Shown one piece after another: positions 27,716 to 35,799 of a DNA stretch of 64,000 bases (the first letter of the stretch is position 1; the number at the start of each line of letters is the position of its first letter). A program made the translations under genes and the position numbers. Source of the DNA: an uncultured Bacillota bacterium (GTDB taxonomy: Bacteria > Bacillota > Clostridia > Lachnospirales > Lachnospiraceae); NCBI GenBank assembly GCA_949291945.1, contig CASEXH010000007.1, positions 1 to 64,000 of the forward strand, in the 5' to 3' direction. Below the pieces are notes generated by a model. It was not told the origin of the DNA, did no database searches, and saw only the letters and a program-made list of their open reading frames with translations.

Positions 27716-28399
27716 ATGAACGGAAAGCAAAAAGCAAAAATAGCGGTTGATATTTTAATGACCCTTGCCCTTCTCTTTCTCATGCCTTATGAGCTGATAG
27801 GAGAGGCGGTTCATGAATGGATCGGGGCAGGAATGCTCCTGCTGTTTATCCTTCATCATATCCTGAACAGGAAATGGACAGGAAATCTGACAAAGGGCAG
27901 ATATACACCTCACCGGATCCTCCAGACCCTTCTGGCAGTCCTGGTGCTGATCTGTATTTTAGGATCCATGATCAGCGGCATTATCCTGTCCAGACATGTG
28001 TTTGCCTTCCTGGATATCAGCGGACTCAGCTCCCCTGCCAGGGTGATCCATATGACCTGTGCTTACTGGGGATTTATGCTGATGTCTCTCCATCTGGGGA
28101 TTCATTGGGGAATGATGATGGGAATGGCACGGAAAGTGTTTCCTAAATCCTCCTCTGCCAGAACCTGGATTCTGCGGCTGGCAGGGATCGCCATAGCGGT
28201 ATATGGTCTTTATGCCTTTGTGAAAAGAGATATCTTAAGCTATCTTCTGATGCAGGTACAGTATGTGTTCTTCGACTTTGAAGAGCCAGTGGTGTTTTTT
28301 ATTCTGGATTATATGGCAGCTATGGGAGTATTCGTTTTTATCGGATATTACCTTTGGAAAGGGCTTACTGTAAAAAGACCGGGGAGAAAGACGAAGTGA
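27716..28399 (+). CDS. DUF4405 membrane protein, probable b-type cytochrome-like
   Basis: 227 residues with about six hydrophobic segments. The first four-helix part has histidines in membrane-flanking positions: HEWIGAGMLLLFILHHILNR, SGIILSRHVFAFL, and HMTCAYWGFMLMSLHLGIHW, the DUF4405 pattern thought to bind heme. A C-terminal two-helix addition follows. Encoded after ApbE, it is a candidate for passing electrons across the membrane to flavinylated or flavodoxin partners; inferred. AAAGGAGCC precedes the ATG. Confidence 0.8.
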   Translation: MNGKQKAKIAVDILMTLALLFLMPYELIGEAVHEWIGAGMLLLFILHHILNRKWTGNLTKGRYTPHRILQTLLAVLVLICILGSMISGIILSRHVFAFLDISGLSSPARVIHMTCAYWGFMLMSLHLGIHWGMMMGMARKVFPKSSSARTWILRLAGIAIAVYGLYAFVKRDILSYLLMQVQYVFFDFEEPVVFFILDYMAAMGVFVFIGYYLWKGLTVKRPGRKTK

Positions 28400-28401
28400 T
28401 T

Positions 28402-28464
28402 ACCTAAAGGTTGGCACGGAACAACAAATAGAGAATTCTCAAAACGGATTCTCTCGGATATACT
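28402..28464 (+). promoter_or_regulatory. redox-regulon promoter module, copy 3
   Basis: ACCTAAAGGT at 28402-28411, AC at 28416, AACAAA at 28423-28428, TTCTCA (-35) at 28436-28441, 17-base spacer, TATACT (-10) at 28459-28464. Dyad GAGAAT (28431-28436) / ATTCTC (28448-28453). The box begins two bases after the DUF4405 stop. Drives the flavodoxin lipoprotein at 28515. Confidence 0.75.
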
Positions 28465-28514
28465 CAGGATAGAAACAGATAAACAGGATTCTTAGAAAAG
28501 GAGATATGATCATC

Positions 28515-29240
28515 ATGAAAGCAAAGAAATTATTATCTATATTTTTGATCGGCGTATCGGCAGTCAGTCTTCTGGCAGGATGCAGTTCAGGAAGCAGCAG
28601 TCAGGAGAGCGCTTCAGAAGATACCGCTCAGGCAGATACTCAGGAAGAAGCTTCTGAGGAAACAGACCAGAGCGATACCCAGGAAGCTGCAGGGGAAGAC
28701 ATTGAGGAAGCAGCCGGAGAGGAAGGACAGGAAACAGAGGCTTCAGGGACAGCAGATGGAAATGTGCTGGTGGTTTACTATTCTGCTACAGGAAATACAC
28801 AAAACGTGGCAAATATCATTGCAGACATTACCGGCGGAGATCTTTTTGAACTGGAACCGGTGGAGCCTTATACAGACGAGGACCTGAATTACAGCGACGA
28901 GAACAGCCGGGTATCCAGAGAGCATGAAGACGAAAGCCTGCGGAATGTGGAGCTTACTTCTACAACTGTAGATAACTGGGATTCCTACGACACAGTATTT
29001 ATCGGGTATCCTATCTGGTGGGGAGAAGCGGCATGGCCGGTAGACAGCTTTGTAGAGAACAATGACTTCACCGGAAAGACGGTGATCCCCTTTGCAACCT
29101 CTGCTTCCTCTGGTATGGGCGAGAGCGGACAGCTTCTGGCAGACATGGCTGGAACCGGAGACTGGCAGGAAGGGATGAGATTCCGGTCAGGAGCGGATGA
29201 AGCGGATGTTCAGGAATGGGTGAATGGACTGGGACTGTAA
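28515..29240 (+). CDS. flavodoxin-domain lipoprotein (intact)
   Basis: 241 residues from ATG 28515 (MKAKKLLSIFLIGVSAVSLL); AAAGGAG lies 11 bases upstream, whereas the ATG at 28506 is too close to it. Lipobox LLAGC, acidic linker to residue ~83, then NVLVVYYSATGNTQNVANII with a classical FMN phosphate loop SATGNT, GYPIWWGEAAWPVDSFVENN and GKTVIPFATSASSGMGESGQ. It is the most canonical flavodoxin of the five in the window. Monocistronic between promoter module 3 and a terminator. Extracytoplasmic electron carrier; partner unknown. Confidence 0.9.
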   Translation: MKAKKLLSIFLIGVSAVSLLAGCSSGSSSQESASEDTAQADTQEEASEETDQSDTQEAAGEDIEEAAGEEGQETEASGTADGNVLVVYYSATGNTQNVANIIADITGGDLFELEPVEPYTDEDLNYSDENSRVSREHEDESLRNVELTSTTVDNWDSYDTVFIGYPIWWGEAAWPVDSFVENNDFTGKTVIPFATSASSGMGESGQLLADMAGTGDWQEGMRFRSGADEADVQEWVNGLGL

Positions 29241-29256
29241 GATAATATCAAAGCAT

Positions 29257-29292
29257 AAAAGGCATGATTCATGGGAGTCATGCTTTTTGTTT
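29257..29292 (+). terminator. terminator after flavodoxin lipoprotein
   Basis: AAAAG-GCATGA pairs with TCATGC-TTTTT across a short loop, followed by GTTTTG. Ends the 28515 transcript. Confidence 0.7.
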
Positions 29293-29424
29293 TGTAATGA
29301 GAATGATGCCGCAAGACATCACCAAGATATTCTTTCAGATAGATAAGCAGAAACTTCTGTGGTATACTATATGTGACTAAAATGTAGAATTTCAGGCGAG
29401 TTTGTTTGAAAGGATGTGAACAAG

Positions 29425-29739
29425 ATGATCAACAATGAGATCAATGCAATTAAAGACAGAATCTGTATGACTATCATGCCGAAACGGATCTATCTGTTCG
29501 GTTCCTTTGCTAAAGATACCTATAATGAGGACAGTGATTATGATTTTTATGTGGTTGTTCCTGATGATGCCGGGAACAAAATAGAACTGTCTCAGAAAGC
29601 GTATAAATCCCTCCGCAGAGTTCGTAAACGACCGGTGGATATTGTTGTGGGTTATGAATCGTCTTTTGATGAAAGGGCGAAGGGAAACACCCTTGAAAAG
29701 GTTGTAAAGCAGGAGGGCGTGCTGTTATATGAAAAATGA
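29425..29739 (+). CDS. MNT-type nucleotidyltransferase antitoxin
   Basis: 104 residues from ATG 29425; GAAAGGA (29408-29414) is 10 bases upstream, while the GTG at 29416 is too close. The motif GSFAKDTYNEDSDYDFYVVV is the G-S-x10-D-x-D nucleotidyltransferase signature. Small MNT proteins pair with HEPN toxins and inactivate them by adenylylation. The downstream HEPN gene overlaps its end (29729) but is frameshifted, so the antitoxin has outlived its toxin. Confidence 0.85.
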   Translation: MINNEINAIKDRICMTIMPKRIYLFGSFAKDTYNEDSDYDFYVVVPDDAGNKIELSQKAYKSLRRVRKRPVDIVVGYESSFDERAKGNTLEKVVKQEGVLLYEK

Positions 29740-30045
29740 AAAAATTTTAAAAGAGTGGATGGAGTTTGCCGAGATGGATTTCCTTACGGCGAAACATTAT
29801 ATGAGCATATGTACCCGAAACCGTTGGAGATTATTTGTTACCATTGCCAGCAGGCTATAAAAAAGCTCCTGAAAGGTGTTTTGATTTCCAAAGGCGTTAC
29901 GATTAAGAAGACACATGATCTCGGTCTATTAGCAGAAATGCTGCAGGAATACACAGAAGTGGATGAAAAATATCTTGAAATGTGTGATGATCTGACGCCA
30001 TACGGAGTAAAGATTCGGTATCCACAGGAAATGGAAAATTGCATT
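29729..30045 (+). pseudogene. HEPN-domain toxin, frameshifted
   Basis: Begins MKNEKILKEWMEFAEMDFLT in one frame; after AKHY the frame ends early, while the next frame continues YEHMYPKPLEIICYHCQQAI, KKLLKGVLISKGVTIKKTHD and LGLLAEML, the HEPN core. Adding one T near 29797-29800 would restore AKHLYEHMYP, so a one-base deletion is the likely lesion. The end after RYPQEMEN also loses similarity and runs into the DUF2971 remnant. Overlaps the MNT gene as expected for the pair. Confidence 0.75.
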
Positions 30046-30067
30046 ACGCTCAGAGCTTGTTATTGCG

Positions 30068-30661
30068 ATGGCAGGCGATTTGAGGGAAAGAAAACATGCC
30101 TATGGAGAAATAGGATATTATTATCAATGCTATGCTCCGGCCTCATTGTATGAGTACTATTCTGATTCTCAATTGCATTTGAATAGCATTAGGAATAATA
30201 AAATGTGGTATTCAGCACCATGTAATTTTAACGATGTGTTTGACTGCAATAGTGCTATTGATGAGCAAAAGGTTTTTAATGAAGCGTTAAAATTATTTCC
30301 AGATAAGAGGGGAATACGCCCCGGTAGTAAAATATGGAAAGATTTTCGGACAACAATGAAACGACAGTTAAAGATGCTACAAACTAAATTTGATGGATAA
30401 AAAAATACGACAGGTGTGTCTTGCCTTAGTGAGTCGGAAGACCCTTTGCTGATATGGGCACATTATGCAAATAATCATTACGGATTGTGTGTGGAATATC
30501 CAATTTCAATTATTTTAGGGTGTGCGGCAAAACCAGAATTTGAACAAGAGGTGATAGACTATTGCTCTGCCAATAAAATCAATCTTTATAAGATGGAAAA
30601 GGATCCAATTGAGTATCGATTGAATAAAAAGGTTGTCATGGAGTTTGATAAAGAAGATTAG
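30068..30661 (+). pseudogene. DUF2971 protein with in-frame stop and internal deletion
   Basis: SLYEYYSDSQLHLNSIRNNK then MWYSAPCNFNDVFDCN is the start of DUF2971 proteins. TAA at 30398-30400 interrupts the frame; it resumes in the same phase with TTGVSCLSESEDPLLIWAHY and ANNHYGLCVEY, the conserved centre of the family. After that the sequence is shortened. The first ~15 codons are shared with the decayed HEPN 3' end, so the two genes were fused by deletion. DUF2971 function is unknown, often found in defence-like islands. Confidence 0.75.
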
Positions 30662-30732
30662 AATAAATGAGGAACAATAACTATGCTGATATTCTGATAG
30701 ATATTGCTATGATTCTATGATATACTATGTGG

Positions 30733-30778
30733 AAAAAGAAGCCAAGAATGCACAGGACAAAGGCTGCTTCTTTTGTGG
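30733..30778 (+). terminator. terminator-like hairpin
   Basis: AAAAAGAAGC (30733-30742) pairs with GCTTCTTTT (30766-30774), with a large internal loop of 23 bases. Lies between the DUF2971 remnant and the Fic gene. Confidence 0.5.
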
Positions 30779-30839
30779 GCAGGGTAATATCAGAAAAGCA
30801 GAAACCGCTCATTTTATTATATATTAGGAGGCAGATACC

Positions 30840-31637
30840 ATGCCATTATTTGACAACAAAAATAGAATCTTACAGATTGAAACACAAAAAGAGGAAATTT
30901 TTAAGCTTATGGAAAATCCGTTGATCAGTCAGCCGTTTGTCGAAGATTTTGCTAAGAGATTTTCCTAGAGTACAAATGCAATCGAGGGGAATACACTGTC
31001 GCTGGAAGAAACAATTGCAGTGATCGATTACGATGAAGTAAGATCGAACCATACTTATTCAGAATATACAGACGCAAAAAATGCGCACTATGCAATTCAG
31101 AAAATGCTGCTTCCCTTTGCGAAAGCAGTCATTGATGAAGAGTGGATCCAGAAGGCGAATGGCTATATCAGACATATGCAGGGAGAGTATAGAGATACCA
31201 CAATTTATATCGGAAATCTGTCGGGAGCTGTATACTATCCGCCAGATCCGCAGGATATTCCGGGGCTTATGAAAAGCTGGATCAGAGAAATAAATATAGA
31301 AGCGGTGACAGTGAAAGAGATTTTTGAAAAAATTGCAGCCAATCATGTCCGGTTTGAACGGATCCATCCTTTTGCAGATGGAAACGGAAGAACCGGGAGG
31401 ATGATCATTAATCAGCAACTGATCAATAACGGGTTGCTGCCTGTCTCGATCCAGCCGACTGGAAAGTACGGAGAAGTATTCAGAAGATATGATAAAAGAG
31501 AAGATCTTTCAGAAATGGTCTATGTTTTGTTGAGAAGCGAACTGGAATCTTTTGACAGAGTCCGCAGCCTGGCTTTGAAACTTTCCAAAGATCGGGAGAA
31601 ACAGAAAAAGGAAATGAAACATATTCAAAACAGATAG
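30840..31637 (+). pseudogene. Fic-domain protein interrupted by an in-frame amber codon
   Basis: Frame from ATG 30840 (AGGAGG 10 bases before) to 31637, broken by TAG at 30966-30968. Before: MPLFDNKNRILQIETQKEEI...AKRFS; after: STNAIEGNTLSLEETIAVID, then the intact catalytic motif HPFADGNGRTGR. Relatives have Trp-x or similar at the stop (FSWESNAIEGN type), so TGG to TAG is a likely single change. T-N-A-I-E-G is the S/T-x-x-x-E-G inhibitory helix of class II Fic AMP-transferases, just after the stop. Downstream restart, e.g. GTG 31020, would give a Fic domain without the inhibitory helix. Confidence 0.85.
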
Positions 31638-31722
31638 AATCGATATTCTGTAAAAACAATTGAATAAAGTAATCTGTGAAATATAAGTTACACGATAGAA
31701 TAAGAATCGCAGAAAAGTGGGG

Positions 31723-31752
31723 ACGTATCGGAAAGCGGATACGTTCTTTTTC
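31723..31752 (+). terminator. terminator after Fic gene
   Basis: ACGTATC (31723-31729) / GATACGT (31738-31744) followed by TCTTTTT. Confidence 0.7.
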
Positions 31753-31774
31753 TATGTGCAGAAGAAAGAGTATG

Positions 31775-31889
31775 ATGAGAAGATTTTATACAGCAGGATC
31801 TGTAACAGAAGGCCATCCGGACAAAGTGTAACCCAATCGTGGACATCATACTGGATGTGTGTCTGAAAGAAGATGCAAATGCCCATGTG
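31775..31889 (+). pseudogene. metK: N-terminal remnant of metK (S-adenosylmethionine synthetase)
   Basis: MRRFYTAGSVTEGHPDKV at 31775 matches the MetK N-terminus (S-V-T-E-G-H-P-D-K); a TAA follows. A second frame from 31836 reads IVDIILDVCLKEDANAHV, matching the next MetK segment (DAxLDxxLxxDPxARV). After about 31890 similarity ends. No SAM riboswitch is visible upstream. A short dead fragment, probably left by insertion or rearrangement. Confidence 0.75.
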
Positions 31890-31961
31890 ACACAAAGTTC
31901 CGCTATGATACAGAGAGAATCTACGGGTCGATAAAGGTGGTATTTCATATTTAATTCCAAT

Positions 31962-32162
31962 ATGTTTCGCTACTATTATGGAGTAAAACTGATAGAACTA
32001 CATCTGGATGACCGGACGCTGGCAAGACTGCGTGGTCACAACAGGCTGCATGCCGTAAACCATTATAGAAAAATGAATAATCAGGTGATGGCGGATGAAA
32101 CAAGAACAATACGGTATATGATGTCAGATATCATTTATGCAAATCTGGATGGATGGGGCTGA
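31962..32162 (+). pseudogene. C-terminal remnant of a tyrosine recombinase (Tn554-type)
   Basis: 66 residues: YYGVKLIELHLDDRTLARLRGHNRLHAVNHYRKMNNQVMADETRTIRYMMSD, ending ANLDGWG. The G-H (RGHNRL) then H-Y spacing matches the end of a phage-integrase catalytic domain, and the tail MADETRxIR...ANLDGWG resembles Tn554-family TnpB-like recombinases. The catalytic Arg, His-x-x-Arg and core domains are missing. Directly followed by a TnpC/DUF6262-like gene, the order expected in Tn554 elements. Confidence 0.6.
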
Positions 32163-32164
32163 GT

Positions 32165-32443
32165 ATGAGCAAATACGATAGAATGCTTGAAATTAACAGG
32201 AAAACCAGTGAAGAGAAAATCAGTAGAGCCAGAGCAGTGATCAGGGAGATGCTGCAGGAACAGCAGACTGGAATACTTGATCCCCGGCGTCAGATCATGG
32301 ATCTGGCAATGAATAAACAAATCGATGAGTTAAAGAAACAGAATTATCGGCTGAAAAGCGAGAATGAGAAACTGAAAGAAGAAAATGCAAAACTTTTGAA
32401 AGCACTTGGAAAGAAAAATTTGAGTATTGTGAAGAATTTGTAA
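32165..32443 (+). CDS. DUF6262/TnpC-like protein, probably shortened
   Basis: 92 residues, three bases after the recombinase remnant. MSKYDRMLEINRKTSEEKISRARAVIREML is the start of DUF6262 proteins encoded third in Tn554-like transposons; QQTGILDPRRQIMDLAMNKQIDELKKQNYRLKSENEKLKEEN is the C-terminal coiled coil. The helix-turn-helix-like middle part of family members seems to be missing, suggesting an in-frame deletion. Likely a non-functional transposon accessory gene. Confidence 0.55.
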   Translation: MSKYDRMLEINRKTSEEKISRARAVIREMLQEQQTGILDPRRQIMDLAMNKQIDELKKQNYRLKSENEKLKEENAKLLKALGKKNLSIVKNL

Positions 32444-32594
32444 TGATGAAATAATTTGACCGGTGGACAGGCAGGAGCATGTCTGTTGGTCGTTGAGAAT
32501 AGATAAAAAACAGACTATTGGAACCAATATAAGTATTATTTCTATGCTGATCCGTGCAGTCATGAACTGTCTGCAATAAATTTCCTTTCAATCC

Positions 32595-32651
32595 TTGACG
32601 GATCCATATAATGTGATAAAATGTTTCTTTAGAAACAGTTTCCCCAGAAAC
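32595..32651 (+). promoter_or_regulatory. MarR promoter with two tandem operators
   Basis: TTGACG (32595-32600), 16 bases, TAAAAT (32617-32622). Right after the -10 lie two copies of GTTTC-N4-GAAAC: 32623-32636 and 32638-32651, one 15-base step apart. They cover the likely transcription start, consistent with autorepression by the MarR protein encoded next. Confidence 0.75.
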
Positions 32652-32704
32652 TATTTTAGACATAGGAGAATCTGTTTATTGATCTTAAAGAAAGGGAGAG
32701 GACG

Positions 32705-33154
32705 ATGAAAAGGAGTACAGAATTGTTTATTGGGCTGCGGAGCCTGTTTCGTCTGTACGATAAGATGCTGAAAAGGGTCTGTACGGAACACGATCTTACC
32801 TTAGTGGAAGCAGATATCATCAGTTTTCTGCAAAATAACCCGGAAAAAGACACAGCGGCCGATATTGTGGAATTGAGGATGCTTTCCAAAGGAGCTGTAT
32901 CCAAAGGGGTAGAAGCGCTGATACAGAAATCGCTGCTGGAACGGATCCCGGATACCGAAGACCGGAGGCGGATTCATCTGAAGCTGCAATCCCAGGCTGG
33001 ACCGGTTACAGAGAGTATTGACGAAGTGAGAGAAGAGTTTCTGGAGGCCATACTGGAAGGATTTACAAAAGAAGAGCTGGAAACTTATAACCGCTTCTTC
33101 AAAAGACTTTTTAAAAATACGAAAAATGCAATGGAAGGAAGAGATAAATCATGA
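32705..33154 (+). CDS. MarR-family transcriptional regulator
   Basis: 149 residues; AAAGGGAGAGG precedes the ATG. Winged helix-turn-helix with recognition part DTAADIVELRMLSKGAVSKGVEALIQKSLL and wing RIPDTEDRRRIHLKL (the D-x-R-x-x-x-L/I pattern). Long terminal helices form the dimer interface. Its stop overlaps the MATE start by four bases (33151-33154), so regulator and exporter are co-transcribed; inferred role is drug- or metabolite-responsive repression through the two GTTTC-N4-GAAAC sites upstream. Confidence 0.92.
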   Translation: MKRSTELFIGLRSLFRLYDKMLKRVCTEHDLTLVEADIISFLQNNPEKDTAADIVELRMLSKGAVSKGVEALIQKSLLERIPDTEDRRRIHLKLQSQAGPVTESIDEVREEFLEAILEGFTKEELETYNRFFKRLFKNTKNAMEGRDKS

Positions 33155-34566
33155 GTCACAGAGGACAGACCACGGAAATGAATGAAGATAAAGAGTTCCT
33201 GCGGACAGAACCATTAGGACAACTACTTCTGAAACTGGCCCTTCCCACGGTGGCGGCCCAGCTGATCAATATGCTGTATAACATCGTGGACAGAATTTAT
33301 ATTGGACATATACCGGATATTGGAGCTACAGCGCTGACGGGAGTAGGGGTATGTATGCCCCTGATCATGATTGTTTCAGCTTTTGCTGCCCTGGTAGGAT
33401 ATGGAGGAGCACCCAGAGCCTCCATTTTTATGGGAAAGCAGGATAAAGAATCGGCGGAGAAAACCCTGGGGAACTGCTTTGCACTGCAGATTCTTATTTC
33501 TGTTGTGCTGACGATTGTACTGCTGATCTGGAACCGGGACTTTCTCATGGCTTTCGGAGCCAGCGAAAATACTATTGAATATGGTGTTAATTATATGAAC
33601 ATCTATGCCCTGGGAACCATCTTTGTAGAGATCACCCTGGGAATGAATGCCTTTATCACTGCTCAGGGATTTGCCAAAACAGGTATGCTCTCTGTTCTCA
33701 TCGGCGCAGTGACCAATATCATCCTGGATCCCATCTTTATCTTTGGTTTTAACATGGATGTGCGGGGAGCCGCTCTGGCCACGATCATTTCACAGGCCCT
33801 TTCCTGCATCTGGGTGGTCAGTTTCCTGTGCGGGAAAAAGACCTTTTTGAGAATCCGGAGAAAAAATCTCAGGCTTGTTCCCAAGATTATCATGCCTTGC
33901 CTGGCACTGGGAGTTGCCACTTTTATCATGCAGGCCAGTGAGAGTGTAATTTCTGTATGCTTTAACAGCTCTCTCCAGAAATACGGAGGAGATATTGCAG
34001 TAGGAGCTATGACTATCCTTACAAGTGTTATGCAGTTTGCTATGCTTCCCCTTCAGGGACTGGGGCAGGGAGCCCAGCCCATCATCAGTTACTGCTATGG
34101 CGCCGGAGACAGGGAGAGGGTTAAGGGGGCTTTTAAACTTTTGCTGAAGGTCAGCCTTGGATATTCCATAATCCTGTGGATACTGGTCATGGCATTGCCG
34201 GGAGGATTTGCCGCAATGTTTACATCTGACACCCAGCTGATGGAATACACAAGGACGGCTCTCCGGATTTATATGGGATCCGCATTATTGTTTGGAATCC
34301 AGATGGCATGCCAGATGACTTTTAATGCCCTGGGAAAAGCAAAAGAATCTATTGTTGTGGCAGTTATGAGAAAATTTGTCCTTTTGATCCCGCTGATCTA
34401 TATCATGCCTCAGATCCTCCGTGGGGATCAGACTATAGCCGTTTATATGGCAGAACCTATTGCAGACTTGCTGGCTGTGACCTTTACGGCGGTTCTGTTT
34501 TCCATCCAGTTTAAAAAGACGCTTGGGACCATGAAAAAGAATACACAGCAGAAAACAGCAGGCTGA
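33151..34566 (+). CDS. MATE-family efflux transporter (MepA-like), MarR-controlled
   Basis: 471 residues, 12 membrane segments. LGQLLLKLALPTVAAQLINM then LYNIVDRIYIGHIPDIGATA and GLGQGAQPIISYCYGAGDRE are MepA signatures. The ATG overlaps the MarR stop, giving the marR-mepA arrangement known from staphylococcal MepRA. Multidrug or cationic-compound export is expected. An extra acidic N-terminal segment (residues 1-25) precedes the first helix. Confidence 0.93.
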   Translation: MSHRGQTTEMNEDKEFLRTEPLGQLLLKLALPTVAAQLINMLYNIVDRIYIGHIPDIGATALTGVGVCMPLIMIVSAFAALVGYGGAPRASIFMGKQDKESAEKTLGNCFALQILISVVLTIVLLIWNRDFLMAFGASENTIEYGVNYMNIYALGTIFVEITLGMNAFITAQGFAKTGMLSVLIGAVTNIILDPIFIFGFNMDVRGAALATIISQALSCIWVVSFLCGKKTFLRIRRKNLRLVPKIIMPCLALGVATFIMQASESVISVCFNSSLQKYGGDIAVGAMTILTSVMQFAMLPLQGLGQGAQPIISYCYGAGDRERVKGAFKLLLKVSLGYSIILWILVMALPGGFAAMFTSDTQLMEYTRTALRIYMGSALLFGIQMACQMTFNALGKAKESIVVAVMRKFVLLIPLIYIMPQILRGDQTIAVYMAEPIADLLAVTFTAVLFSIQFKKTLGTMKKNTQQKTAG

Positions 34567-34634
34567 CGGTCTCATCTGTTTATGGTACTATAATAGCAGA
34601 TATTGTCTAAAACCCAGATAAGGAGGACGGGACT

Positions 34635-35693
34635 ATGGAACAGAAAAAAGTAGTGACTGGTGTTGTGGGAGCAGGGGCCATCAGCGGCATTTATCTGAAA
34701 AATATGACACAGAGATTCGACAATCTGTCTGTGAAATCTATTTCCTCGGCGCATATGGAAAGCGCTGAGAAAAAAGCCCGGGAATATGGGATCCTGGCAG
34801 TTCCTTTAGAGGAGATGCTGGAAGATCCGGAAATCGAGATGATCGTCAATCTCACTCCGGCCCATGCCCATTATAGTGTGATCAAAGGGGCTTTGGAACA
34901 TGGAAAACATGTTTATACGGAAAAGACGCTGACCGATGATCTTAGAAAATCTGCAGAGCTTGTCCGGCTGGCCCATGACAAAGGGCTTTATCTCGGTTCT
35001 GCACCGGACACTTTTCTGGGATCGGCCCTTCAGACGGCAAGACAGGCCATAGACAGAGGCCTTCTGGGAGAAATCCATTCTTTTGCCGTGTCTGCCAACC
35101 GCTGCAATGAGATCCTGCTGGATATGTTCAGCTTTCTGAAACAGCCGGGAGGAGGGATTGTCTGTGATTATGGGGTATATTATGTCACAGCTCTGGTAAG
35201 TCTCCTGGGACCGGTGGCCCGTGTGGGAGGTGCTGTGGGATATCCCTATCCGGACAAAACGCCTAATGAAAGCCAGGTAAACGCAGTTCTTCAGTTTAAA
35301 AACGGCGTAACAGGAACCTTTCATATAGATTCTGATTCAGTGATGGAAGACCAGGCCTATTTTGGAATCTTCGGAACAAAGGGAATCCTGTTTCTCACAG
35401 ACCCGAATCAATTCGGCGGTGAGGTAAGATTTCTGCCAAAGGGAGACGGCCTTAAAGACCGGCCGGAGGTTCAGGTACTGAAAACGGTAAATCCTTACAA
35501 TGACAATTCCAGAGGAATCGGTCCCTGGGATATGGCGGATACTATTCTGAACGGCACGGCCCTTCGTGCTTCCGGGGAAATGGCCTACCATGTTCACGAG
35601 GTACTCAATGCCATGCTGGAAGGCGGGACCACCGGAGCTTTTGGGGACATTTCTTCTGTCTGCCAAAGGCCGGAGCCTCTTGTGGAGGGATGA
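34635..35693 (+). CDS. Gfo/Idh/MocA-family oxidoreductase
   Basis: 352 residues; AAGGAGG precedes the ATG. N-terminal Rossmann fold GVVGAGAISGIYLKNM (residues 9-24), conserved EKTLTDDLRKSAELV (the E-K-P motif with Thr in place of Pro), C-terminal substrate domain beginning ALQTARQAIDRGLLGEIHSF. Cytoplasmic NAD(P)-dependent sugar or polyol dehydrogenase of unknown substrate. Own promoter-like TATAAT at 34589-34594. The next gene, an aldo/keto reductase, has its own regulon promoter. Confidence 0.9.
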   Translation: MEQKKVVTGVVGAGAISGIYLKNMTQRFDNLSVKSISSAHMESAEKKAREYGILAVPLEEMLEDPEIEMIVNLTPAHAHYSVIKGALEHGKHVYTEKTLTDDLRKSAELVRLAHDKGLYLGSAPDTFLGSALQTARQAIDRGLLGEIHSFAVSANRCNEILLDMFSFLKQPGGGIVCDYGVYYVTALVSLLGPVARVGGAVGYPYPDKTPNESQVNAVLQFKNGVTGTFHIDSDSVMEDQAYFGIFGTKGILFLTDPNQFGGEVRFLPKGDGLKDRPEVQVLKTVNPYNDNSRGIGPWDMADTILNGTALRASGEMAYHVHEVLNAMLEGGTTGAFGDISSVCQRPEPLVEG

Positions 35694-35703
35694 ATGACTC
35701 CAA

Positions 35704-35766
35704 ACCTTCAGGTATGGACACACAAACAAAAGGAATCTTCTGTAATCCATTCCGGCAGTCTATAAT
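35704..35766 (+). promoter_or_regulatory. redox-regulon promoter module, copy 4
   Basis: ACCTTCAGGT at 35704-35713, AC at 35718, AACAAA at 35725-35730, TTCTGT (-35) at 35738-35743, 17-base spacer, TATAAT (-10) at 35761-35766. Dyad GGAAT (35732-35736) / ATTCC (35749-35753). Box-to-minus-10 offset again exactly 57. Drives the aldo/keto reductase at 35800, about 10 kb from the other three copies. Confidence 0.75.
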
Positions 35767-35799
35767 AAAGGCAGATAAAAAAAGCAGGAGGTATGGATC

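Noticed and set aside
31640..31775. SAM riboswitch before the metK stump
   Set aside because: The hairpin at 31723-31744 is a plain terminator; the conserved SAM-I core sequences were not found.
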